Below are positions 12,851 to 22,329 of a stretch of 64,000 nucleotides of DNA, piece after piece; the first letter of the stretch is position 1, and the number at the start of each line of letters is the position of its first letter. This DNA is from Polytrichum commune (lineage: Eukaryota > Streptophyta > Polytrichopsida > Polytrichales > Polytrichaceae), in NCBI GenBank assembly GCA_950295325.1, contig OX485805.1:24353501-24417500 (forward strand), read 5' to 3'. The notes below the pieces were generated by a model that did not search any database, had not been told where the DNA came from, and saw only the letters and a list, made by a program, of their open reading frames with translations. Position numbers and translations under genes: made by a program.

Positions 12851-14236
12851 ATTCATTCGATAAGCTTCTTTGTATTTTTTGTCTCTAAATGAAATCATGA
12901 AGCTAAACATGACCTTTATTGACATCATAATGCGTGTATTGCCTTGGTTTTTTCCACCGGTTGCGTCTATGATTGGTGGTCAAATGAGCTATCATTACAA
13001 ATATTATAGGCAATGAACGCGTGAAGTACAACGAGTCTTCAACCAAAAGGACCTCCCTCACTTTTCTAGACTTTTTGGAATAGCAGTTGCATTTGGGCTT
13101 AGGTTTTGAGATATTTACAGAAAAGTTAACATCATAGCTATGGCAGGAGGCTCCATTCTATTATTGTGACAAATTTGGATTTAAACCCCTCTAAATCCGA
13201 ATAAGATGTGTACAAAATACGTATCCTAAACCCATGTCTACGAGGTTGATATTACAACCATGGTACTAATTTTTTATAATTTTTAAATGTTAGACAACAA
13301 GCACTTTTACAATAGGATGTAAATAACTTTGGTTGCAAGAAGTGTAGCTAAGATAAACTAGTAGTTCGAGTATAGTTCTCAAGCGAGTCATTCCCATAAG
13401 TAGAGTTCACTCAAGTTTTACTGTTTTAGTTAGACAATATAGGCACTAGAAGAAGATAATGCCGCACAATTAATCATTTTCAATTGTTTATAATTTCAAC
13501 GTCTTTATAAAAGATATCTTTATATAACCATAACCCTTAAACACCAAATTATTGCAGCAAGATATAAACCATTTACCCTTCCGCAAACCAATTTTTTTAA
13601 CCTTAAACCCTAAACCCATTTAATGGACCACCATTACTAAAAATTCAGAAACAATCATATTAACCGGGAACACTCAAATTTAAACCCAAACCCCCAATTA
13701 CCACACCAAAGCTCGAAGAGAACCGGCAATTACTTAGAAATGAACTAGTTGAATTTGAATTATAACCGGTTGAAGTTTGAGACGAACGAAGAATTACCTA
13801 TCATTTTAGAGGAATCTATATAATTTACCTCTAATGAATAAAGCATAACCAGTTGGATTTAAAATGGCTAAGATCTAGGTGGACTATCCACCGGCCCAGA
13901 TTGGGCCCGTTAGGTCATAATATATGGCCCTACCGTTCAATGTTGAAACCGCCCTAAAACTACCCGGGCATTATACCAGTGCATGCCGCACCGGCGTTGA
14001 AGTGTTCACATGTGCCCTAAATCTTGCCGCACAGCCTGGGTAGGGACCATCCCCAGAACAAAATGGGTGGTGGGGCCTGCCACAACTGTGGCAACATCCA
14101 TCACTTGGCCCTGGCTCCATGTGCCAAGGCCTATAGGCTTCCTTACCTCCTAGACATGCTACCATGACTTGCTACTCCGGTATCAAGCAACTCGGCCACA
14201 CAAGTGGAGGTAGTCAAATCTTGACTAATCTCCACC
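12851..14236. other. No gene seen; possible Harbinger flank
   Basis: AT-rich to about 13900, then a GC-richer stretch to 14200 with palindromic-looking words (GGCCCAGATTGGGCCC near 13893). Two TTTAGGG-type telomere-like repeats in reverse (CCTTAAACCCTAAACCC) lie near 13600. No ORF recognised, and the outer end of the Harbinger element could not be placed. Confidence 0.4.
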
Positions 14237-14238
14237 TA

Positions 14239-14935
14239 CAGTCCAACCTCGTTAATACGACACTCGTTTATATGACACCTTTGATATAACGACACATTTT
14301 TGCGAAACAAACTTTTTAGTCCAAAACTCCCTCTTTTATATGACTACAACACTCGATAATGCGATATTTAGAATCTCCGTTTTGTCATATTAAAGAGGTA
14401 GTTAATGCTAAAATTCCTTTCATCTATGTTATGTGCACCTAAAATACATGCATTTTCACTTGGGAAACTACTTGGGAACTTCATGAGAATTAGGGTTACT
14501 AGTGTAGAATGGACATGGTTAGGGTTAGAGTGGCCACCTGCCTAGCATGTTGCTAAATGTCATGCATCATTGTTGTGTAGTTTATTATTACAAAAACCTT
14601 TGTTTTTTGGTGTTAATGAAATTATTAGTTTTCAAAAGTTAGTAGGGATTTTAAATAAGATGACAATTGCTAACTTGGGTGGCAACACCAGAGATCTTTG
14701 GACTCCTATTGAAGGAGATCTTTGTATTTATTTGGAGTTATGAGTTACTATTTCATACCATCTATATTGCTTAAACTCGTTGCATATATTTTAAAGCTCA
14801 TATTACTTATGTTTTAGTATTCCCTCAATAATACCACAACTTTATGCCATTTGTCATATTAATGAGAAGATGACACCTCGATAATACAACTTTTTTTGTG
14901 TTTCCCAAACATGTCATACTAAAGAGGGAGAACGG
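14239..14935. mobile_element. pogo/Tc1-mariner-like non-autonomous element
   Basis: The left end CAGTCCAACCTCGTTAATAC and the right end, reverse-complemented CCGTTCTCCCTCTTTAGTAT, align at about two thirds of positions, both continuing into GACA. Both ends are flanked by TA (14237-14238 and 14936-14937), the target duplication of this superfamily. The CAGT-ACCTC start resembles pogo/Tigger-type ends. Sub-terminal words such as ATATGACA and ATAACGACA recur in both orientations. No transposase frame; 697 bp. Confidence 0.75.
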
Positions 14936-14965
14936 TACGTAGGTTGTCCAAGCCAAATAAGCTGA

Positions 14966-15530
14966 GGGGCGCTTCACACCACGGCCGAAGGTTGAGAGGC
15001 CGTCGATTTCCACCACTGAGATTGCAAGAAACCAAGAATTCGGCCTCTCAACCCTTCACACGAAGGCCAAAGTCCAAAGGCCGTCGCAATTTAAAGTTAT
15101 TACTTTTTGAAGAAGGCAATGGACTCTCGAAGGAAGTTTGTGTCGGACAGGAATGGAAACCCAAACTATGGTCCAGAGGCCGTTGGTTTTTTTTTCATTG
15201 ACAAGATCTTGGCCATTAGATTGGAGGGGTGTTTTGGGCAAGGATTAAAGTGGGATGTTCCTTCTTCATGGGATGGGTTTCGACTTTGGGCTTGGCCTTT
15301 GGAGGCTTCACACTATGACCGTCCAAGTCGAGAGGCCGTGGGAGTTCATGGCCAAACGTTTGGACTTTGGGCTTGGCCTTTGGAGGCTTCACACCATGCC
15401 CAGCTGAAGGCTCCAATTCCTATATTTTATTGGCTATATATTTTCAGCCCATTTCTTTAGAGTCTCAACAAAGTTTGACCACTCAATCCCACACCCTCTT
15501 GACTTGGACGGCCATAGTGTGAAGCGGCCC
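14966..15530. mobile_element. Tourist-like MITE T1 (PIF/Harbinger type)
   Basis: Left terminus GGGGCGCTTCACACC and right terminus, reverse-complemented, GGGCCGCTTCACACT; the match continues through ACGGCC/ATGGCC. It is flanked by TGA on both sides (14963-14965, 15531-15533). Inside, the phrase CTTTGGGCTTGGCCTTTGGA is tandemly duplicated (about 15283 and 15363). No coding capacity. Confidence 0.82.
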
Positions 15531-15829
15531 TGAGAATCCCAACACAAGAGGGGAATGATGCAAGCCATATTCCAAACCCCACAATTCACTGCATTGGACC
15601 CAGGCCATAAATTTGACACCCTAGCCAAATTTCCAGGGGACACCCTGTCCCAAATTTTGGGTGTCCCAAGGACACCCTACTCCAATTTTTGGGTGTCCTC
15701 ATAAATTTCTCTTAAAATTTTTTTTTGTCAAAATAGGTACAATTTTGAAAAATATATAATATCATTTCAAATTTTCAATTAAAAATCAAAAAAATCACTA
15801 CATATCATAACTTGCAATGCAAATCAAAC

Positions 15830-16448
15830 CTACAAGTGGCGGCCTTTCATAGCACACCACTTTACCCATACTTGCTCAAAATCAATGGCCTCTATGGGGA
15901 TTTTTGCCATTGCAACTCTCATTTGTGCTTCCAAAGTCTCTAATACCAAACTACACCGTAAAGTAGATTTAATATGATTGAGTAGAAAATCCTCTCTCAC
16001 AAGAAGCTGTACTAGCAAGAATTACAAGAACAGCTTGCCACAACTTTGTCATATGAGGATATCTTCCAACATAGTCCAAATTGGAAGAATAAACCATCCA
16101 AGTTTGGTGCATTTTAAGACCACCACATGAAATATGAAGTGTATCCAAAAAACCTCGAAGCTCTGATTTTAAACCACGCTCATCAAAAAGATTCCCTCCA
16201 TTAGTGCAAAAGTGGTCAATGAAACTCTGAAGCCATAAACGAGCATTTTGATGAAGAAGTGTCAAGTCTGTTGAAAAACAGACAGGGCTAAATAGCTTAG
16301 CTGCATTGAAGAGCTTCAAATTAGGAAATCGTTGCTGCAATGATTCTATCACCTTAACCACATAGGCCTGTGCAATCACCTTGCACCCATGGAGGGTACC
16401 ATCACCACCAAACTCACCAAACGTGTGATTTTTTTCTTCACAAGTCAC
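15830..16448 (-). pseudogene. hAT transposase C-terminal remnant, frameshifted
   Basis: Two overlapping minus-strand frames (16448-15969 and 16018-15830) join by a one-base frameshift near 15985 into a typical hAT dimerisation tail. It runs YPHMTKLWQAVLVILASTAS, then CERGFST, then IKSTLRCSL, LEAQMRVAM and FEQVWVKW. This is the [ILV]-x-S-x-x-CERxFS / IKTxLR / LxALMRV signature of the domain in zinc-finger hAT transposases. The DDE/RW core and the BED finger are absent. The upstream end runs into the 16430-16552 repeat. Confidence 0.82.
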
Positions 16449-16552
16449 AGTACGTGTTAATTTCTAGAATGTGCGTGTCAATTGACGTGCATTTTTTTTT
16501 TGTGCAAGTTTTTGCGTGTCAAAAAAGAAAAACTTGCAAAAACTTTGTCAAA
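16430..16552. repeat. Left copy of an inverted repeat pair
   Basis: It contains TTCTTCACAAGTCACAGTA, GTGCGTGTCAATTGAC and a small palindrome (GCAAGTTTTTG...CAAAAACTTGC). The same sequence recurs inverted at 17005-17152. It lies inside the hAT element and abuts the transposase remnant, so it is probably a later insertion. Confidence 0.7.
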
Positions 16553-16737
16553 CATATACGCTGATAGGCCCTACAAGTACAGGGGACGCCCTGAATTTTT
16601 TTTGGGTGTAAAAAGGACACCCTTGTAGGATTTTTGGGTGTCCTCGGGGACACCCTGTTTGAGATTTGGGTGTCCTAGGACACTCTAGGAAGCAAAATAC
16701 ACCCCCCAGGGTGTCAATTTTATGCCCCGATTGGACC

Positions 16738-17992
16738 TATTAAGTAATGTTATGTGATGTAATGAAAGCATGTTTGACTACAGTATACTGCTGACTACTA
16801 TAATATGTTTCATGAGGATCGATGACAGATGCTCTTGATTGGATTGAATTATAATTTTTTGAAAATATCATGTAACTACCAGTGAGTGCTTCGCCATTAG
16901 AAATGTACATGGTTAGGATTTTTAAGTGCATTCATGTTACTCGACAAAATCCAATAAATTCCATGGCAGTTGGTTTTGCAGAACAAGCTGCAATCAGTGT
17001 GTACGTTGAAAAAGTTTTTGCAAGTTTTTCACTTTTTGACACGCAAAAACCTTGCACCAAAATTTTAAAATTTTAAAATTTTAAAATAAAAAGTGCGTGT
17101 CAATTGACACGCACAATTTAGAAGTTGATACATACTGTGACTTGTGAAGAAAAGAAACACACGTCAATCGACACGCTCGAAATTGAAATGACACATATTA
17201 CAAGGCAACTTAAGTACTATAAACTACAACTCAAGTATCCGGAAAACATAATCCACAACAGTAGGAGAACTTCCTACACTCACTCACATACTTAAGTTTA
17301 ACCTTGTTCTTGTAACTTCCTTTATAACCGGGAACATGCGAGACCAAAGGATACATATGCTTGATTGATAGTTTTTTTTTGTTACAAATCAAGATTGTAT
17401 TTTGATTATTCAAAAATTAATATTAGTTTTTCTAAAATATTGTGTAACCCAAAATGGAGATGACGGTTTAAGATAAAACGTATATGTCAAATGACATTCA
17501 TTTCAATTTATAAAAACATCACATGACACCTTGGATTTGAAGTTGAACGTCAAATGAAATTTGTCAGCGAAGGGCCATGCCGCAAAGAAGGGTTAGAACC
17601 AACCCATGTTAGCTGCACATTGTACACACATGTATTAATATCCTTGAATTGAGGGAATATCAAACAGTGAAGGTCCATGTTGATGACGATCTATATTTCC
17701 ACCAAGCCTGACCATGTCAAAGCAGGTTGAACAAAGAATGGCAAAAGGGAGTCGACAAGGCTGCTCCGTGAAAGCATGTTAACATGTGTGGACCCTGTCG
17801 TAAAGATAATGTAAATATAGCCTTGCCTTCCACCTGTTGGCCCAGGGTTGTGGAGGCCACGTTGAAAAACGTATGAAAGATTCGATAAACACACGATTTG
17901 TTATATGCAGACATTGAAGCACCAGGATTTGATCTAGAAACAAGGAAGAATAGCTGTGCCGACACTTGGTCGTGCTCGCTCATGGGATATGA
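16738..17992. other. No gene seen; holds an inverted repeat copy
   Basis: Apart from the repeat at 17005-17152, nothing is recognised. ATTTTAAA is iterated near 17063-17085. Confidence 0.5.
17005..17152. repeat. Right copy of an inverted repeat pair
   Basis: Reverse complement of 16430-16552 with an extra AT-rich iteration (ATTTTAAA repeated). The core GCGTGTCAATTGACACGC is a perfect palindrome here. The other copy lies inside a hAT element, so two independent insertions of one MITE-like unit are the simplest explanation. Confidence 0.7.
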
Positions 17993-18404
17993 AGGCCAGT
18001 TCACATGCAGTCCCAAGTCCCAAGTCTTAACTTATGTTAGAAAGTGAAAGTTCCATTATAGTATGGAGGTAAAAGTCCCAACTTTTGAGCTTCAAGAAAC
18101 CATTAAAATATGGTTAATTATCATTGAAGTTGGATTTTGATTATGTTATGTAAAAATATTCGTGGGACTTGTGTTGAGAGTTGGGTTTAGCTTTTTAGTT
18201 GACCTAACAACTCTCAGCATGAGTCCCGAGCTTCACCTTCAAAAAGTGTTGCCGTGTAGGCGTTCATGTCATACTTGGGACTTAGGACTTGGGACTTGTG
18301 TGAAGTGGTAAGTCCCAACTTCCATGCTCTCAACGGCTGAGATTGCATGGATTGGCCTCAAGTGACTTGAGACTTAGGACTTGGGACCCCGCATGAACCG
18401 GCCC
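17993..18404. mobile_element. Tourist-like MITE T2
   Basis: Left AGGCCAGTTCACATGCAGTC and right reverse-complemented GGGCCGGTTCATGCGGGGTC continue together into CCAAGTCC(C/T)AAGTCT. TGA flanks both ends (17990-17992 and 18405-18407). The word CCCAAGTC and its complement are iterated inside both arms. No coding capacity; 412 bp. Confidence 0.8.
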
Positions 18405-18418
18405 TGAGTATGATTTGG

Positions 18419-19030
18419 GCACCTAGTATTATGTGAGTGGTATGAGGTTAGGGGTGGAACTAAGAATGGACACCAAAAAGACATGTGATTAAAAGTGATT
18501 GGACTACATATTCAAAACATGCTAGGTTCATTAGTTAGCATGATTTCAGGGGGATCTATATGATCATGGAGAGAGGGAATTAGTATATATGAGCATAACT
18601 CTCATTCGTCCAACATAAAAGCCTTGAAATAGCATACAACCTGGACGTTACTTGTAAAGTTGATTTGACATCATAATGAGCTTCAAAGACCCCAAATTAG
18701 CGTATTCGAGGTCATTCAAGGCGAATCAACAACAACCCTCTAGGGGGTTGAGTATTTTATGTTGGATGGATCAAAGGTACGCTTGTGTACGATAATTTCC
18801 TCTCTCTCTCTCTCTCCCCCATGACTTAAATGAGCACAAGACTCTTTACTTTGATAGTGAATTTAAAGATAGTCATTGAAACTCAGAGAACTATGAGGCA
18901 AATGACCACGGGCACAATTTGGATTTGCTATTCATCTCGCACTAAACTAATTGGGTGTTCCATATCATACAAGAAGTGGGTGCCGAGACATTGTGTCCAA
19001 ATAGCACACAACTACCTTACCAAGTACTCG
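18419..19030 (+). repeat. Dispersed repeat (family F), copy 1
   Basis: Collinear with 42622-42960. Shared words include GCACCTA-TATT-GTGAGTGGTATG, GATTACATATTCA, TTACTTTGATA and ACAAGAAGTGGGTGC. The copy here is interrupted by a family-E segment (about 18570-18800) and a TC run at 18801-18816. The ACAAGAAGTGGGTGCATAGC end also occurs inverted near 52290. Not coding. Confidence 0.6.
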
Positions 19031-19869
19031 TAAACGATGGTTCTTGGGAATATTAGTGTGGGTGTGCGGGGGGACATCTACCACGTCACGAGACGTAAAT
19101 ATCGTCCCCCGTTCTCAAGTGCAGACACCTATTTTTGTCACTAAAAGTCGTAAACAATCAGTCGGAGAAGAGGCGTCTTGGCCAAGTTACTGGGACTCGT
19201 CCTCTGTGGCAAGGTATGCAAGCATCAAATACACCAAAGTTTGTGGGTCACCCCTTTGAGGTGGCCCACCCCCCTATCACTATTACCCGGTGGTAGAATG
19301 TAGGCAATCCTATTATAGTATGAAAGTTTTTTGGGGGGGACAATTTGATCTCGGAATTAGCATCAAAGTCCCGGAATCAGTTGACATAGTTCATGGTATG
19401 TGGTGTCACGTACAGGCACAAGCACGGTCAAGTACACAACTCCATTACCCTGCACGGGTTTAAATGAAAGTGATTCAGAACTATATACTAACTTTGAATT
19501 TTGTGAAGGAAAAAATTTCATAAACATTTGAAAAACACATTGATTTACAGAGCCAAGCAATTTATGTCGCCAGAAAAAACTTTCAAGAGAAGTCTACGTG
19601 TTTTAAACGACGGTGCAAGTAGTGTGCAAGTAGAAATGTTGAACACGTAATTGTCTAGAATTTGTTTAGAATATGATAAAGTTACAGTAAATTGATCCTT
19701 TTTTTCAAAATGTTTGTAATGGTGACCTCAAGTTCATAATGGATTCAAGGAATCTGAAGTAAAAAAATCCAACTCTAAAGTACTTAAGATCATAAAATCT
19801 ACGCCCAAAACCAAAATTAGTCATTAAGCAATGCTTTTAATGATAAGTTTTGAAGATCTCATTTTGATA
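19031..19869. other. No gene seen
   Basis: No ORF with recognisable composition and no clear repeat structure. Confidence 0.4.
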
Positions 19870-20165
19870 TTGTATGTTTGAGTACATTTTAATATCCAAG
19901 AGGAAGATATTCTAAAGGATATGAATGCCAAGTGTCATGTGGGCACGCTTTAGTCAACTTGTAGATCATTGTGTAACACATGCATACACCTCATAACACT
20001 ATTTGAACATATATACTCATGCCAGGATATTAGTAAGCGCACTTGATCGCCAAGTGTCATGCACTCATGGTGAACTTGTCCCTCATTAGTGTAACCTAGC
20101 ATACACCTCAAAAATAGGGTATGTGGCAATATTACACATGTGACACTAAATACCATGCATGGTGT
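19870..20165 (-). mobile_element. MITE-like repeat (family D), third copy, inverted
   Basis: The reverse complement runs collinearly with 9550-9860: it opens with GGTATTTAGTGTCACATG, then ACTAATATCCTGGCATGAG, ATAGTGTTATGAGGTG and GACACTTGGCATTCA. About 80 per cent alike by eye. Not coding. Confidence 0.68.
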
Positions 20166-20529
20166 TCACACTTGCCTCCAATCGAGGCCGGCATTTCTAT
20201 CTATCCATGAATGGGTTAGAGGCATCCACTTGAGATTAATAAACCACAAACCGAGGGGGATTATGTTCATATTGCACCTCCTTTACCTTGGTAATACACT
20301 CTAACCTCCCTAATATCACGCCTATGGCAACCAAAGTGCACATGGCAATAAGAAGACATGCAATGTCAGCATGGATGCATGATAATAGAGAATTAGTGTA
20401 GCATGTGATGTTATAGAATAACACAAATCCAACATTACAATAATGACAGGGAGTGACATTACAAAGAATGAGTGTAGTGGTGTAGTGGTGGGGCCCAGAT
20501 CAAAGAGGTGGGCATCTCAAGGGTGGAAA
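20166..20529. other. No gene seen
   Basis: Nothing recognised; ends in the GGTGGAAA target duplication of the next element. Confidence 0.4.
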
Positions 20530-20921
20530 CAGTGCTCAAGATTGAAGTCTTCAATGCCCTTCAAACACGATTTGGCCCTTCAAAATATACCTCTCTCAAA
20601 ACAACCCTTCAAAACGCAACCCCAAATTGAAAATGAAGATGTCAATTGAAGTCCTCAATATAATATGCATGTCACAAGAACCAACAAGCATAGGGCATTG
20701 TAACTACAAGAAATGGAGTCACATGGTTGATTCTTAATTGTTCACATTATGTTGGAAACATGTACCATATAATTCATGCACAAGTTTAACATGAGTTTTG
20801 TATTTCATTTCTATATTTTTGGATTGGCGTCTTGGATTTGAACCAACCCTTCAATTGAAAGGCTAAAACTTGAGAGCCCTTCAAAATGAAACTCATATGA
20901 GGGCTTCAATCTTGAACACTG
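20530..20921. mobile_element. hAT-type MITE with 8-bp target duplication
   Basis: Inverted ends CAGTGCTCAAGATTGAAG and CAGTGTTCAAGATTGAAG (one mismatch in 18) are bounded by a perfect 8-bp direct repeat GGTGGAAA (20522-20529, 20922-20929). The word CCCTTCAA and its complement are iterated near both ends, as expected for sub-terminal transposase sites. 392 bp with no coding capacity. Confidence 0.88.
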
Positions 20922-20929
20922 GGTGGAAA

Positions 20930-21679
20930 GAATCCAACTTTTTCTGGCCAATGCATTGGGTTTCTGGTTTTAATGCAAAAAAACCGATTTCTGCAAATAA
21001 AACCATGGTTTTATTCCAACACTTGGCACTTGACAGTCGGCACAACATTGGCGGATATTGGGCCCTTTGCCTTATAATCTCAACTCATATGCAATAGAAC
21101 CGAATAAAACCGGATTTTGTTGGACCTCATATGATTGGGTTTTTTTTTTGGTAAAGTATGAAAAACCCAACCGTAAAAAACCGCGTGGTGGTAGCCTTGG
21201 GGTGTCTAGCCTGGCCAAGTTTGTGAGTACCAACAATTTCCTGAATAAATTAATCTGGTTTCCACGTGAGATTCAAAAATGGGTCCCAACCCATGCATGA
21301 ATGACATGTGGCAAGGATCGAGTCGCAAATAATCTTCAAGTGGGAATAGAGGACCGGCGGGCCGGAGACTGAAAGATCAGTGTAAGTTTTACCGATCGCA
21401 AGAGTGGAGAACCGGTTTGTGACTTTGTCATCCTCCCTTACCATACATATCGATCGTGATCTGCTGCTCGACAAATGTTGATGTCCAGAAGAATCGGCTG
21501 TTGCTCTAAGTTAAGAAATCCTGATGATCCGCCCTTTGATCAATCCTTGCAAGTCTGTAATTAAACTTCCTGCCAAATGATGAGTAGTGCGGTTCTTGAG
21601 TTTGATTTTAATTACCGCAACTCAATAATACGCGCAGAACACAAGATCGGGAGCATGTTATGTTAAGTTTTGATCTGAA
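20930..21679. other. Upstream flank of the TKL kinase
   Basis: No coding signal. Contains a T10 run near 21137. The kinase promoter should lie in or just after this stretch, but no clear TATA box was found. Confidence 0.4.
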
Positions 21680-22325
21680 CTGTTGACAAATAGTATCATC
21701 AAGGGTTTGACGACAGGAAAAATATCTATGTATAGGAGCCTTGATTGTGCTTTGCAAGAATTGAAGTTTCTGCTTCTTTAAATTGAGGCAGTGGAGGCTT
21801 ACTACAACGTCGTCTAGTTCCTCTGTTGATAGACAGTATCATTTAAGGTTTGACAGCAAGAGATGATGTTTAGGAGCCCGGACTTGCTTTGGGAGATTTA
21901 AAGTTCTTGCTTCTGTACATTAAGGCAGTTGAAGTTACTGCACCCTGCTATTCAAGGCTTTCCTGATTGACTTCCACTTTGAAGTCTTTGTTGCTTCTGA
22001 AAAGTAAGTGGAGATATAATACTGCAACCTCATCTAGATCCTTTGTTGATCGATAGAATCGTTAAAAAGGTTTGACAGGAAGAAATGATGTTCAGGAGCC
22101 TCGTGCTTTGAAGGAAACAGCTTCTTTAAAGGCAGTGGTAGCCTTAATTAGTGTTGCAGCCTGATACTGACGCTTTCTTGCTGCTGTAAAGGCAGTGACT
22201 ACGGTTTGCTGCAACCTGAGGTTCTTCCTGTTTGAAGGCTTTCTTGCTTCGGGTTTCCCTATGTAATTGCAGTGGAGGTTTCATTATTGCAATCTGGTTG
22301 AGTTCCTCTTTGAAGGCTGAAGTCG
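21680..22325 (+). repeat. Three imperfect tandem units in the kinase leader
   Basis: Units begin near 21680, 21826 and 22040. Each opens with GTTGA(C/T) followed by AGTATCATC or AGAATCG, then GGTTTGAC, AGGAGCC, TGCTTTG, CTTCTTTAAA and GGCAGTGGAG, and closes with a CTAG(T/A)TCCT-type end. Lengths grow from about 146 to 214 to 290 bp. The array runs to within a few bases of the kinase ATG, so it is probably the promoter/5' leader. Confidence 0.65.
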
Positions 22326-22329
22326 AGCG

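Larger units (their letters stand above)
15601..16729. mobile_element. hAT element with 8-bp target duplication
   Basis: The element is bounded by a perfect 8-bp direct repeat ATTGGACC (15593-15600 and 16730-16737). Its inverted ends agree at 19 of 22 positions: left CAGGCCATAAATTTGACACC, right reverse-complemented CGGGGCATAAAATTGACACC. Sub-terminal regions carry many copies of GGGTGTCC in both orientations, typical of hAT transposase-binding clusters. A decayed hAT transposase C terminus lies inside on the minus strand. At 1,129 bp it is internally deleted. Confidence 0.9.

Noticed and set aside
13585-13620. Interstitial telomere array
   Set aside because: Only about two CCCTAAA-type units are present; too short to call, and similar words occur by chance in plant promoters.
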